Source of the DNA: Marilutibacter aestuarii
Lineage (GTDB): Bacteria > Pseudomonadota > Gammaproteobacteria > Xanthomonadales > Xanthomonadaceae
Reading direction: 5' to 3'
NCBI RefSeq assembly: GCF_006546775.1
Contig: NZ_VICE01000067.1
Location: forward strand, 1-61,076
DNA length: 61,076 bases
A model generated the notes under the pieces. It was not told the origin of the DNA. It made no database searches and saw only the letters and a program-made list of their open reading frames with translations. Shown here in pieces: positions 40,570 through 49,879 of the stretch (within the stretch, counting starts at the first letter, position 1; the number at the start of each line of letters is the position of its first letter). The position numbers and the translations under genes were made by a program.

Positions 40570-41124
40570 TCAGGCCTGGCGGCGGTCGTGGTTCCACAGG
40601 ACCTCGCCGTGGCCGCTGGCCCGGGCGAGGACGCGGGCCAGCACGAAGAGCAGGTCGGACAGGCGGTTCAGGTAGCGGATGGCTTCCGGGCGCACGGCCT
40701 CGACGCGGGCGAGCGCGACGGTTTCGCGCTCGGCCCGTCGGACCACCGTGCGGGCGACGTGGCAGCGCGCCGCCGCCTCGCCGCCCCCGGGCAGGATGAA
40801 GTCCTTGAGCGCCGGCAGCGGTGCGTTGAAGGCGTCGAGGCGGGCTTCGAGGCGATCGATGTCCTCGCCGGTGATCGCCGCATGGCCCGGGATGCACAGC
40901 TCGCCGCCCAGGTCGAACATCTGGTGCTGCACGGCGGTCAGCAGCTCGCGGACGTCGTCCGGGACATCGCTGGCCAGCACCATGCCGATGCAGGAGTTGG
41001 CTTCGTCGACGGTGCCGTAGGCAGCGACCCGGGCGGAGTCCTTGCCGGTGCGGCTGCCATCGCCCAGGCCCGTGCTGCCGTCGTCGCCGGTGCGCGTGTA
41101 GATCTTCGAGAGCCGGTTACCCAT
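40570..41124 (-). CDS. Cob(I)alamin adenosyltransferase, PduO type
   Basis: Transfers the adenosyl group of ATP to cob(I)alamin to make coenzyme B12. The 184 residues start with SKIYTRTGDDGSTGLGDG, the PduO-type ATP-binding motif. The helix with RTVVRRAERETVAL and NRLSDLLFVLAR is typical of the trimeric five-helix bundle. No cobalamin synthesis genes are nearby, so it probably serves salvage. The stop is 20 bases before the deacetylase start. Confidence 0.93.
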   Translation of the reverse strand: MGNRLSKIYTRTGDDGSTGLGDGSRTGKDSARVAAYGTVDEANSCIGMVLASDVPDDVRELLTAVQHQMFDLGGELCIPGHAAITGEDIDRLEARLDAFNAPLPALKDFILPGGGEAAARCHVARTVVRRAERETVALARVEAVRPEAIRYLNRLSDLLFVLARVLARASGHGEVLWNHDRRQA

Positions 41125-41145
41125 GCGCGGACTGGGATGCGGGGC

Positions 41146-41751
41146 TCAGGCCGTCTGCGCGCGCAGCGCCGGCAGGCGATGGCGCAGCAGCGCGAAGCCG
41201 CCGAACAACAGGGCCGAGTAGAACAGGGTGCCCAGCACCGTCCACTGGAAGAACGGGATGCCGGCGGTATACGCCATGCCCAGGCCGCCCACCGTCGCAG
41301 GATACGTCGGGTCGGCCAGCCAGGCCCCGAAGTTGCTGACCGCGAAGAACAGCACCGACCCGGCCAGGGCGTGGCCCAGCACGCGGAAGCCACTGACCTT
41401 GCCGCGCAGGCGCAGTCCCAGCGCCGTCACCAGCGCCACGCAGGCGTAGCCGAGCCAGATGCCGAAGCCGCCGAACCAGCTGGCGTAAAGGCCTCCGTTG
41501 ATCGAGGCCAGGACCAGGTCAGACAGCAGCATCGCCGCCAGCGGCACGATGAACGCCCACTGGCGCGAGGCGAAATAGGCGCCGCCGAACAGGGCGATCG
41601 CCGCCACCGGCGAGAAATTCGGCGGGTGCGGGAGGACGCGGGTCAGCGCGGCCACCAGGATGAACGCGACCAGCACCAGCGGCCCGGCCGCGAAGGTGCC
41701 CCGGCGGGGCGAGTCTGAGGGGGGCGGGGCAAGCGGGGTGCTACGGTTCAT
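41146..41751 (-). CDS. Polytopic membrane protein, DUF6580-like
   Basis: A 201-residue protein with about five or six hydrophobic helices after a short cytoplasmic Pro-rich N-terminus. The segments FSPVAAIALFGGAYF and SNFGAWLADPTYPAT resemble a putative transport-related family (DUF6580-like). Proximity to the cobalamin adenosyltransferase 22 bases downstream makes vitamin or metal uptake a possibility, but nothing in the sequence proves it. Confidence 0.75.
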   Translation of the reverse strand: MNRSTPLAPPPSDSPRRGTFAAGPLVLVAFILVAALTRVLPHPPNFSPVAAIALFGGAYFASRQWAFIVPLAAMLLSDLVLASINGGLYASWFGGFGIWLGYACVALVTALGLRLRGKVSGFRVLGHALAGSVLFFAVSNFGAWLADPTYPATVGGLGMAYTAGIPFFQWTVLGTLFYSALLFGGFALLRHRLPALRAQTA

Positions 41752-41915
41752 GGGGCGGTGACTGGGGTGCGGACGGGAAGCCGTTAGCATACCGCAGCTG
41801 GCGCGCTCACCCGGTGGATGCGTGTTGCATGGCACCATGTCGACCGGGTTGCCCCCCGGGCGAACACCGCACCCGCACTCCCCGCAAGCCGGACAGGACA
41901 CCCGATAGACAGGAC

Positions 41916-43190
41916 ATGGCGACAGATTCCCAGCCCCCCGCGACTTCCGGATCGACGCCCGGGCCCTGCCACGACGTATTGATCGTCGGCGGCGGCCTGG
42001 TCGGTGCCAGCCTGGCCATCGCGCTCGAGCGCCATGGCCTTGACGTGGGCCTGATCGAAGCCGCGCCGCCGGGTTCGCTGCCGGCGGTCTTCGACGAACG
42101 CAACCTGAGTTTCGCCGAGGCGACCGTCAATGCGCTGACCGCGCTCGAGGTCATGCAGAAGCTGCACGCGCCGAGCGGCCCGATCCGGCGCATCCACGTC
42201 AGCCGCCGTGGCGACTTCGGACGCGCCACCCTCGATGCCGCCGCGCATGGCCGGGAGGCCTTCGGCCAGGTCGTGGTCGCGCGCGATTTCGGCGATGCGC
42301 TGGAGGCCCGCCTGTCCGAACTGCCGTCGCTGGTGCGCTACCGGCCGGTGCGCTTCGTCGGCCTGGAGGATTCGCCTTTGGCGCGCCATCGCTCGGTACG
42401 CGTCGCCGACCAGGGCGGCGAGCGCGTCCTGCACGCGCGGCTGCTCGTCGCCGCCGACGGTACCCGCAGCCAGGTGCGCGAGGCGCTGGGCATCCAATCC
42501 GACAGCCATGACTACCGGCAGACCCTGTTCGTGACCCGTCTGCGCACCGAGCGCGCGCCCGACGGTACCGCCTACGAGCGCCTCGGCGAGCATGGGCCGA
42601 CGGCCCTGCTGCCTCGCGGCGACCGTCATTTCGGCCTGGTCCATGGTGTCGACAGCGCCGAGGCCGACGCCGTCGCCGCGCTGGACGAACCGGCGTTCCT
42701 GGCGCGCGCACAGGACGCCTTCGGCTGGCGCGTCGGTCGCTTCCTGTCCTGCGGTCGGCCCAGCATGTACCCGGCAATCCGGCTGCTGGCCGAACGCAGC
42801 GTGGCCCCGCGCGCCGTGCTGGTCGGCAACGCCGCCCAGACCATCCACCCGGTCGGCGCGCAGGGCTTCAACCTGGGCCTGCGGGACGCGTTGACGCTGG
42901 CCGAGCTGATCGGTGCGGCCCGCGCGGCCGACCCGCACGCCGACTGCGGCGACCGCGCGCTGCTCGAGGCGTACGTCGAACGCCGCCGCGTCGACCGCGA
43001 CGAAACGGTGGCACTGTCCGATGGCCTGGCCCGCCTCAGCGCCAATCCTTCGCCGTTGCTCGGCCCCGTGCGGAGCCTCGGCATGTTCGCGCTCGATCGC
43101 CTGCCCTCGGTGCAGGCGTCCCTGGTGGGCGGCGCGCTGGGCTATCGCGGCCACGTGCCCGCCCTGTGCCGCGAGGGAGGGCGGGCATGA
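41916..43190 (+). CDS. ubiH: 2-octaprenyl-6-methoxyphenol hydroxylase UbiH
   Basis: An FAD monooxygenase of ubiquinone synthesis (424 residues from ATG 41916). The dinucleotide fold is LIVGGGLVGAS and the second FAD motif is ADGTRSQVR. The third reads GNAAQTIHPVGAQGFNLGLRD, with Asn where most relatives have Asp, as in known UbiH proteins. Upstream in-frame starts (41814) give an unlikely Pro/Arg-rich extension. It is coupled to the next hydroxylase by an ATGA overlap. Confidence 0.88.
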   Translation: MATDSQPPATSGSTPGPCHDVLIVGGGLVGASLAIALERHGLDVGLIEAAPPGSLPAVFDERNLSFAEATVNALTALEVMQKLHAPSGPIRRIHVSRRGDFGRATLDAAAHGREAFGQVVVARDFGDALEARLSELPSLVRYRPVRFVGLEDSPLARHRSVRVADQGGERVLHARLLVAADGTRSQVREALGIQSDSHDYRQTLFVTRLRTERAPDGTAYERLGEHGPTALLPRGDRHFGLVHGVDSAEADAVAALDEPAFLARAQDAFGWRVGRFLSCGRPSMYPAIRLLAERSVAPRAVLVGNAAQTIHPVGAQGFNLGLRDALTLAELIGAARAADPHADCGDRALLEAYVERRRVDRDETVALSDGLARLSANPSPLLGPVRSLGMFALDRLPSVQASLVGGALGYRGHVPALCREGGRA

Positions 43191-44374
43191 GTCGCCGTGA
43201 CCTCTACGACGTCGTCGTGGTCGGTGCCGGCGTGGTCGGCGCGGCCGCGGCCCTGGCCTTCGCGCGCGACGGCCTGCGCGTGGCGCTCGTGGAGGCACGG
43301 GCGCCGCAGCCCTGGCGGGCCGATGCCCCCGACCTGCGCGTGTATGCCTTCGCGCCGGACAATGCCGCCTTCTTCGACGACCTGGGCATATGGTCGGGGG
43401 TGGTCGCCGCACGCGCGCAACCCTATCGCGCCATGCGGGTGTGGGATGCCGGTGGTGGCGCGCCCCTGGTCTTCGATGCCGACGCCCTGGCCCGGCGCGA
43501 ACTTGGCTGGATCGTCGAGAACGCGCTGCTGGTCGACCGCCTGTGGGCCGCGCTCGCGCCGGCCGGCGTGCAGCTGCATTGCCCCGAGCGCGTGCGCGAG
43601 TTGGAGCAGGACGCCGACAGCGCCGCCCTGGAACTCGAATCGGGCCTGCGCCTGCGCGCGCGCCTGGTGCTCGCCGCCGACGGCGGGGACTCGCAGCTCC
43701 GCGCCATGGCGGGGATCGACACGCGCGTGCGAGACCACGGCCAGAGCGGCCTGGTGGCCTTCGTCGACCATGGACGGCCGCACCAGGCGACATGCTGGCA
43801 GCGCTTCCTGCCCAGCGGTCCGCTGGCCTTCCTGCCGTTCGAAGGGGAGGGCGGTCATCGCAGCTCGATCGTCTGGACGCTGCCCGAAGCCGAAGCCCTG
43901 CGGCTGCGGGACATCGATGAAACCGCCTTCCTGCTCGAACTGGATCGCGCCTTCGACGGCCCGCTGGGCCCGATGGCGTCGGTATCGGCCCGCGCGGCGT
44001 TTCCGCTCAAGCGGCAACTGGCCGAAACCTGCCTGGCGGGGCGTGTCGCCCTGGTCGGGGACGCCGCCCATGTCGTCCATCCGCTCGCCGGACAGGGCGT
44101 CAACCTGGGGCTGCGCGATGTGACCGCGCTACGCGCGGTCGTGCGCGATGCGTCGCGTCGCGGCACGGACATCGCCGCGCCATCGCGGCTCGCCCGCTGG
44201 GCACGCGTGCGGCGCAGCGAGAACGCCCTCGCCGCGCATGCCTTCGACGGGCTCAACCGCCTGTTCTCGAACGACGCGGTGTTGCCCACGCTGTTGCGTG
44301 GGCCCGCGATGGGCCTCCTGGGCAGGTGGGCGCCGGCGACCCACGCCCTCTGGCGTCGCGCCGCGGGGATCTGA
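43187..44374 (+). CDS. ubiI: UbiH/UbiF/VisC-family FAD-dependent hydroxylase
   Basis: The second FAD monooxygenase of the pair (395 residues), likely hydroxylating C5 of the ubiquinone ring (UbiI/VisC role). VVVGAGVVGAAAAL is the first FAD motif, AADGGDSQLR the second, and GDAAHVVHPLAGQGVNLGLRD the third, with the canonical Asp. The precise ring position is inferred from its pairing with ubiH. The start overlaps the ubiH stop. Confidence 0.8.
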   Translation: MSRRDLYDVVVVGAGVVGAAAALAFARDGLRVALVEARAPQPWRADAPDLRVYAFAPDNAAFFDDLGIWSGVVAARAQPYRAMRVWDAGGGAPLVFDADALARRELGWIVENALLVDRLWAALAPAGVQLHCPERVRELEQDADSAALELESGLRLRARLVLAADGGDSQLRAMAGIDTRVRDHGQSGLVAFVDHGRPHQATCWQRFLPSGPLAFLPFEGEGGHRSSIVWTLPEAEALRLRDIDETAFLLELDRAFDGPLGPMASVSARAAFPLKRQLAETCLAGRVALVGDAAHVVHPLAGQGVNLGLRDVTALRAVVRDASRRGTDIAAPSRLARWARVRRSENALAAHAFDGLNRLFSNDAVLPTLLRGPAMGLLGRWAPATHALWRRAAGI

Positions 44375-44383
44375 CGGACGAAG

Positions 44384-44412
44384 GCGCGGCCCACCCATCG
44401 GGCAGGCCGCGC
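44384..44412. terminator. Hairpin between convergent genes
   Basis: GCGCGGCC at 44384-44391 pairs exactly with GGCCGCGC at 44405-44412 around a 13-base loop. It lies in the 51-base gap where the ubiI-like gene and the EF-hand gene converge, so it could end transcripts from both sides. There is no T-run; termination would depend on the GC-rich stem or on Rho. Confidence 0.5.
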
Positions 44413-44425
44413 GCAGGGTGTGCGA

Positions 44426-45214
44426 TCAGCGCACGTTCGCCCAGGCTTCGAACTCCGTCGTCGACAGGCGCCCGTCGGCATCGGCGTCGATGCGCTGGAA
44501 ATGTTCCGCCACGGCGACGTGGGCCGAGGCCTCGGTGGCGCTCAGGTATGCATCGCGGTCACCATCGAGCACGCCGAAGTCGGCCGCCGGGAACGCCACG
44601 GCCTGGCCGGAGGGGATCGAGCGCACGGTCAGTTGCGGGGCGACGGGTTCAGGGACCGCGGCCACTGCCGCCGGTGCCGGCGTGGCGGTCGCCGCTTCGG
44701 CGGTCGCCTCGGCGGCGGCCTGCGCCTGCGACGTCGCAAGGATCGCCGCGGCCGTGGCATTGGCCGCCTCGTTGGCCGCTTCGCGCGCCTCGTAGGCGGC
44801 GGCGACCGGGTTGGTCCCGCTTTTGGCGACCGTTTGCGCGCCGAGCGCCCGGTTGGCCGCATTGGCGGCTTCGTTGGCGGCCTGCTCGGCGTTGATCGAA
44901 GACTGGGTCGCGACGTGGGCCTGGGCCTGCGCGCTGGCGGCGCCATGGGCCGACAGCGCGCCGGCATCACGGGTCCGTGCAGCGGCCTCGGCGGCTTCCT
45001 GCGCGGCGGCGGCCTGCTGCCGCGCGGCACGGGCCTCGCCGACGGCGATCTCGGCCTCGGCACCGGCATCCTGTTTGGCCACGACCTCGGACTGGGCCTG
45101 GGCGAACGCCGGGGCGCCGGTCATGGCGAGGCCGGCGAACAGCGCGACGGCGAGCAGGGAGCGCGCGTGGATAGCGTTGGGCTGCGCGGCATGGACTTGG
45201 CGTGAGCGGATCAT
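44426..45214 (-). CDS. Secreted Ala-rich protein with C-terminal EF-hands
   Basis: A 262-residue protein with a signal peptide ending near AFAQAQ (about residue 40). A long Ala/Glu/Gln-rich helical stretch, about residues 40-180, contains repeated EAANEAANA-type units. Two EF-hand-like loops close the chain: LDGDRDAYLSATE, near residues 213-225, and IDADADGRLSTTEFE, near 240-254. The second is a good calcium site. I do not recognise an ortholog. It is likely a periplasmic or outer-surface calcium-binding protein. GAGGAG precedes the start. Confidence 0.75.
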   Translation of the reverse strand: MIRSRQVHAAQPNAIHARSLLAVALFAGLAMTGAPAFAQAQSEVVAKQDAGAEAEIAVGEARAARQQAAAAQEAAEAAARTRDAGALSAHGAASAQAQAHVATQSSINAEQAANEAANAANRALGAQTVAKSGTNPVAAAYEAREAANEAANATAAAILATSQAQAAAEATAEAATATPAPAAVAAVPEPVAPQLTVRSIPSGQAVAFPAADFGVLDGDRDAYLSATEASAHVAVAEHFQRIDADADGRLSTTEFEAWANVR

Positions 45215-45345
45215 CGTCGTGGACTCCTCGTTGGGACGCCACGAACGCTAGGCAGGCGGGGGTCAATCCGGTGTCAAATTCGGGAACCTCCGCTGAACCG
45301 CGGGTGGCACGACATCCAGCCCGCAACGAGGCTACGCAGACCGCG

Positions 45346-46413
45346 TCAGGCGGGTCGCGCGTAGACCGTGATTTCCTCGCGGTCGTGGTACAGCTGGCGG
45401 GCACGCACCACGAGCGGACGGCCGGCCTGGGCCTGGAACAGGTCGAGGCACTGTCGGGTCTCGTCCCAGCGTTTCTTCATCGGCAGCTTGAGGTTGAACA
45501 CCGTTTGCGCGCACCAGCCCTCGCGCAACCAATCGGCCATGCGCGCGGCCACGCGCCGGGGCTGTTCGACCATGTCGCAGACCATCCAGTCCAGCGGCGT
45601 CTCCGGTTGCCAGCGAAAGCCGTCCACGCGCAGGTGTTCGAGTCGACCGGTATCGAACAGGTGCGTGCGCATCGGCCCGTTGTCGATGGCGGTCATGTGC
45701 AGGCCGTGGCGCAGCATCACCCAGGTCCAGCCGCCCGGGGCCGCGCCCAGGTCCGCGCCGCGCAGGCCGTCGCGCAGCCGGGCGTCGCGTTCGTCGTCGT
45801 CCAGCAAGGTCATCAACGCCTCTTCCAGCTTCAGCGCCGAGCGGCTGGGCGCATCGGCGTGCATCCGCAGGCGCGGGATGCCCTGCGGCCAGGGCGCGCT
45901 GTCGCCAGGGTGGCTGCGGCCGAGCACGGCGTGGTCGCCGGCGAGGAACACCACGTGCAGGCGCGAGCGACGTGCATCGTCGCGCGGGCTCAGCCAGCCT
46001 GCTTTGCGCAGCGCCGGACGCAATGCGTTGCCGAAGCTGCGCGCGAGACCGGAAAGCGGCCGGGCCTCGTCGGAGTCGGGGTGTTCGACCCAGAGTTCGC
46101 CGAACGGCGGCCCGTCGCGCACCGGCACGTTGGCTTCCAGCGCCGCCAGGATCGGGCTGATCCGGTCCTTCGGGTCCAGGCCACGGAGGTCGGCCAGGCG
46201 CAACAGCTTCTGGCGGGCGAAGACGAGGTCGGCGAAGGGCAGGCGACGCGCCAGTTGCGCAGCTTCGTCGCTGATGAACTCGACATGCCCGCTGCCCCGG
46301 GCCGCCTTCGGATACCCCGCATGGCCGAGCAGGGCGGCGCGCTCGGCCAGCTCGGCGGCGAGCTCGGGCTCGAAGCCGGGGCGGCAATGGCAGAACAGGG
46401 CGTCGATGCTCAT
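45346..46413 (-). CDS. rlmM: 23S rRNA 2'-O-ribose C2498 methyltransferase RlmM
   Basis: Methylates C2498 of 23S rRNA. The 355 residues from ATG 46413 compare with 366 in E. coli. The N-terminal THUMP region has FCHCRPGFEPELAAEL. The Rossmann methyltransferase part has DLGAAPGGWTWV (cofactor site), DWMVCDMVEQP and FNLKLPMKKRW, which supply catalytic Asp and Lys. An upstream in-frame ATG at 46449 adds 12 residues and is less likely. Confidence 0.95.
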   Translation of the reverse strand: MSIDALFCHCRPGFEPELAAELAERAALLGHAGYPKAARGSGHVEFISDEAAQLARRLPFADLVFARQKLLRLADLRGLDPKDRISPILAALEANVPVRDGPPFGELWVEHPDSDEARPLSGLARSFGNALRPALRKAGWLSPRDDARRSRLHVVFLAGDHAVLGRSHPGDSAPWPQGIPRLRMHADAPSRSALKLEEALMTLLDDDERDARLRDGLRGADLGAAPGGWTWVMLRHGLHMTAIDNGPMRTHLFDTGRLEHLRVDGFRWQPETPLDWMVCDMVEQPRRVAARMADWLREGWCAQTVFNLKLPMKKRWDETRQCLDLFQAQAGRPLVVRARQLYHDREEITVYARPA

Positions 46414-46485
46414 GGCGATGGGAAGCGGGAACGGCCCCCATGATCGCATCCCCGTGGCGCGACCGGGTCGGCGACGCGGCCGGAC

Positions 46486-47061
46486 TCAGTAGCGGGGGCC
46501 GTCGAGTTCCCCGTAGCGACGCAGCACGTCGCACGCGGCATCGCGCTGGATGTCGCGCACGACCTCGATGCCGCGTTGTTCCAGCGCCCCGACCCAGTCC
46601 ACGGGCAACGGCCCTTCGTCGAAGTCGGTCAGCGCTTCGACGTCTTCGCTGCGCGCACCGATGAGCAGGCGGTCGATTCCTGCCCAGACCGTCGCGCCAT
46701 AGCATTGGCAGCAGGGCTGCGAGGACGTGGCCAGGGTGATCGGACCGGCCGGCTGGCCCTGCGCGTCCAGGTTCAGGCGCACGCGCTGGGTGCGTTGCTG
46801 GGCCAGCATGTAGGCCATGGTTTCGGCATGGGCCAGCGAGCAGCTGTGCGGCAGTACGCGATTCACCCCGATCGCGATGATGCGATCGTCCGCGCCGAAG
46901 ACGGCGGCGCCGAAGGGGCCGCCGCTGCCGGCGTCGATGTTCCGCCGCGACAGCGCGATCGCCAGCGCGACCTTGTCCTCGTCCATGGGGTGGACCGCCC
47001 GGGTGTCCACGGCTTCGTGGACCCAGGCGGGCAGGGTCAGGTGGACCTGTGCATACAGCAT
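46486..47061 (-). CDS. Cytidine/guanine-deaminase-fold nucleoside deaminase
   Basis: A 191-residue zinc deaminase. The catalytic pair is HAE (SLAHAETMAY) and the zinc cysteines are in PCCQC (P-C-x-x-C). GGPFGAAVFGADDRIIAIGVN resembles guanine deaminase and TadA-like enzymes. The base or nucleoside substrate cannot be fixed from sequence; guanine is a reasonable guess. It lies between rlmM and a Cys-rich lipoprotein gene, all leftward. Confidence 0.82.
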   Translation of the reverse strand: MLYAQVHLTLPAWVHEAVDTRAVHPMDEDKVALAIALSRRNIDAGSGGPFGAAVFGADDRIIAIGVNRVLPHSCSLAHAETMAYMLAQQRTQRVRLNLDAQGQPAGPITLATSSQPCCQCYGATVWAGIDRLLIGARSEDVEALTDFDEGPLPVDWVGALEQRGIEVVRDIQRDAACDVLRRYGELDGPRY

Positions 47062-47084
47062 CGGGAACCTCGTCGGCGTCGGGC

Positions 47085-47612
47085 TTACTGGAGCTGTACG
47101 CCGTTGTCGTTGGCCGTGCAGCTGCCGGCGACGCACTGGCAGCCCTGGATCTCGCGGAAACCGCAGGTCGACATCATGCCGTCCTTCGCGCAGGCCGCGC
47201 GCACGCCCTCGGGATCGGTGGGGCTGTCGACGTTGACGCAGGCCGGGTACGCACCGCAGCAGTTGCCGACGTTCTTCACCGTGCAATCGGCGTCGGTCCG
47301 GCAACTGCGATCGACCTGGACGGGGCCTTGCGCCGGAGCGGGCGCCTCGGCATCCGTCGATGGCGCGTGTGGCGCGTCGGGCTGCGGAGGAAGGGTTGAT
47401 GCCCCGGGCGCGACGACCGGCGGCGCCTGGGGAGGGGCGGGCTCGGCGGCCGTGCCCGGCCCTTGCGCCCCCGCGACCGCGGTCTCGCCCGAGGGCGCCG
47501 CGCAGGCACCCAGCGCGAGCATCAGGGCGGCAAGCAGGAGGGCCCGGTACCGGACATGTCCGGCCCGGTCGCGGCGGCGCGCGGCGGTGCGCGCTGTGGA
47601 TGCATCAAGCAT
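47085..47612 (-). CDS. Cys-rich lipoprotein of unknown function
   Basis: A 175-residue protein with a basic leader and lipobox LGAC (about Cys37). A Pro/Ala-rich linker (about 40-98) leads to a compact C-terminal domain. That domain holds ten cysteines in about 70 residues: SC, DC, NCC, AC, AAC, STC, GC, QC and SC. This implies up to five disulfides in the periplasm or at the surface. AGGGAG is correctly spaced before the ATG. No family is recognised. Confidence 0.75.
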   Translation of the reverse strand: MLDASTARTAARRRDRAGHVRYRALLLAALMLALGACAAPSGETAVAGAQGPGTAAEPAPPQAPPVVAPGASTLPPQPDAPHAPSTDAEAPAPAQGPVQVDRSCRTDADCTVKNVGNCCGAYPACVNVDSPTDPEGVRAACAKDGMMSTCGFREIQGCQCVAGSCTANDNGVQLQ

Positions 47613-47707
47613 GGCAAGCTCCCTGGCGGTTCCGGTGCCCGGCGTGCCGCCGGGCGAGCCCGTGCGTGCAGGGTACGACAGCCCCCTGCACGGCGTCGTC
47701 CTTGCGT

Positions 47708-49471
47708 TCAGCCCTTGTTGGCCCAGGTGTCGCGCAGGGTCACGGCGCGGTTGAACACCGGCGCACCGGGCGCGTGGTCCTTGCGGTCCGCGCTGAAATA
47801 GCCCATGCGCTCGAACTGGAACGCCTGCTCGGGCGCCGCCGATGCGGCTGCGGGCTCGACGTAGCCGGTGACCACCCGGCGCGAGTCCGGGTTGATGTGG
47901 TCCTGGTAGGTCTTGCCGTCGGTGTCGTCATCGGGATCGGCGACGTCGAACAGGCGGTCGTACAGCCGGATCTCGGCCGCCACCGCGTGGGTGGCGCTGA
48001 CCCAGTGGATGGTGCCCTTGATCTTGCGGTTGGCGCCTTCCATGCCCGGCCGCGACTCCGGATCGAGGCTGCCGCGCAGCTCGACGATGTCGCCGTTCGC
48101 GTCCTTGACGACCTCGTCGCACTTGACGATGCCGGCGCCGCGCAGGCGGACTTCACCGCCGGGGACCAGGCGCTTGAAGCCCTTGGGCGGCACCTCGGCG
48201 AAATCCTCGCGTTCGATCCACAACCGGTTGGAGAACGGCACCTGGCGCTCGCCGAAGCTTTCGTCCTTGGGGTGGTTCGGGAAGGCCAGCGATTCCTCGT
48301 GCCCGTCGGGCAGGTTGGTGAGGACCAGGCTGAGCGGCTCGATGACCGCCATGCGGCGCGGCGCGGCCGCGTCCAGGTCTTCGCGCAGGCAACCCTCCAG
48401 CACCGAGTAGTCGATGACCGAGTTCTGCTTGCTGATGCCCAGCCGTTCGGCGAACAGGCGCAGCGACGCGGGTGTATAGCCACGGCGGCGGATGCCCTGC
48501 AGGGTCGGCATGCGCGGGTCGTCCCAGCCGTCGACCAGGCCGGCCTGGACCAGCGCCATCAGCTTGCGCTTGCTCATCACCGTGTAGTTGAGGTTCGCGC
48601 GCGAGAACTCGATCTGCCGCGGCGCACTGGCTTCCATCGGCAGGCCGGCATCGACCAGCGGCTTGAGCAGTTCCGGCGAGCCGGCCAGGTCGACCTTCTC
48701 CACGCACCAGTTGTAGAGCGGGCGGTGGTCCTCGAACTCCAGCGTGCACAACGAGTGGGTGATGCCCTCGATGGCATCGCCCAGCGAGTGCGCGTAGTCG
48801 TACATCGGGTAGATCGGCCAGGCGTCGCCGGTATTCTGGTGCGCGACCTTCTTGATGCGGTACAGCGCGGGGTCGCGCAGGTTCATGTTGCCGCTGGCCA
48901 TGTCGATCTTCGCGCGCAGCGTGCGCGTGCCGTCGGCGAACTCGCCCGCGCGCATGCGCCGGAACAGGTCCAGGTTCTCCTCGACGCCGCGATCGCGCCA
49001 GGGCGAGTCGCGGCCCGGCTCGGTCAGCGTGCCGCGGTACTCGCGCACCTGCTCCGCGCTCAGGTCGCAGACGAACGCATCGCCCTGCGCGATGAGCTTC
49101 TCCGCCGCGAGGTAATACACCTCGAAGTAGTCCGAGGAGTGGCGCAGGGAATGCCACTCGAAGCCCAGCCAGCGCACGTCCTCCTGGATGGCGCGCACGT
49201 ACTCGGGGTCTTCCTTCGCGGGATTGGTGTCGTCGAGGCGCAGGTTGCATACGCCGCCGAACTCGCTGGCGATGCCGAAGTCCAGGCAGATCGCCTTGGC
49301 GTGGCCGATGTGCAGGTAGCCATTGGGCTCGGGCGGGAAGCGCGTCTTGATCGCCGTGTGCTTGCCGCTCGCGAGGTCGTCGCGGACGATCTGGCGGATG
49401 AAGTCCTGCTTCGGGGGCGCCGGGTCGGTGGCGGGGTGGGCGGTGGCGGGACGATCGGGCGTGGCGGACAT
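47708..49471 (-). CDS. glnS: Glutaminyl-tRNA synthetase
   Basis: Class I aminoacyl-tRNA synthetase charging tRNA-Gln (587 residues). The HIGH motif is in [15 protein letters not shown] and the KMSKS equivalent is VMSKRKL. The C-terminal anticodon-binding beta-barrels are present, including the FERMGYFS segment near the end. It is divergent from the DUF2007-like gene across 124 bases. Confidence 0.97.
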   Translation of the reverse strand: MSATPDRPATAHPATDPAPPKQDFIRQIVRDDLASGKHTAIKTRFPPEPNGYLHIGHAKAICLDFGIASEFGGVCNLRLDDTNPAKEDPEYVRAIQEDVRWLGFEWHSLRHSSDYFEVYYLAAEKLIAQGDAFVCDLSAEQVREYRGTLTEPGRDSPWRDRGVEENLDLFRRMRAGEFADGTRTLRAKIDMASGNMNLRDPALYRIKKVAHQNTGDAWPIYPMYDYAHSLGDAIEGITHSLCTLEFEDHRPLYNWCVEKVDLAGSPELLKPLVDAGLPMEASAPRQIEFSRANLNYTVMSKRKLMALVQAGLVDGWDDPRMPTLQGIRRRGYTPASLRLFAERLGISKQNSVIDYSVLEGCLREDLDAAAPRRMAVIEPLSLVLTNLPDGHEESLAFPNHPKDESFGERQVPFSNRLWIEREDFAEVPPKGFKRLVPGGEVRLRGAGIVKCDEVVKDANGDIVELRGSLDPESRPGMEGANRKIKGTIHWVSATHAVAAEIRLYDRLFDVADPDDDTDGKTYQDHINPDSRRVVTGYVEPAAASAAPEQAFQFERMGYFSADRKDHAPGAPVFNRAVTLRDTWANKG

Positions 49472-49595
49472 GCGTGGGGCACAGGCGGGGTGGATCGCCC
49501 AGTTTAGCGGGTTACGCCGCCGGGGGCGGCGTTGACGCGCGCCCCTTGACGGCAGGCGTATGCTCGATTCAGGCCCCCTCGCATAAGGTGTGACG

Positions 49596-49868
49596 ATGAA
49601 GGTCGTCTACGAAGCCGCCAACCTGATCGATGCCCACCTGGTCAAGCACGCCCTGGAGGACAGCGGCATCCCCGTGTTCCTGCGCGGCGAGAACCTCGTC
49701 GGCGGCATGGGCGAGCTGCCCCTGTTCGGAGTGATCGCGGTATGCGTGCCCGACAGCGCCTGGCCCGAGGCCAGCGAGATCGTCGCCACGCTGCCCATCG
49801 CCGAGGCCGATGCCACCCCGGCCGCGGACGCGGCGCCCCTCGACGGCGCGGGCTGGGTCCCGGCCTGA
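49596..49868 (+). CDS. DUF2007-like small protein
   Basis: A 90-residue protein with a ferredoxin-like alpha/beta pattern. [20 protein letters not shown], then [19 protein letters not shown], are the family signature (putative signal-transducing domain, DUF2007). ATG 49596 is preferred because AAGGTG lies 5 bases before it; GTG 49590 in the same frame overlaps that site. Upstream, TATGCT at 49559-49564 may be a -10 box. apt follows 11 bases after the stop. Confidence 0.85.
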   Translation: MKVVYEAANLIDAHLVKHALEDSGIPVFLRGENLVGGMGELPLFGVIAVCVPDSAWPEASEIVATLPIAEADATPAADAAPLDGAGWVPA

Positions 49869-49879
49869 GCGTGGCCGCG

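Noticed and set aside
41814-41915. N-terminal extension of UbiH from ATG 41814
   Set aside because: It would add a Cys/Pro/Arg-rich stretch unlike the family. The FAD-binding fold begins normally after the ATG at 41916.
49532-49564. TTGACG with TATGCT as a promoter for the DUF2007-like gene
   Set aside because: The -10-like box is good, but the two TTGACG copies are 21 and 7 bases away, outside normal spacing. Kept only as a possible -10.
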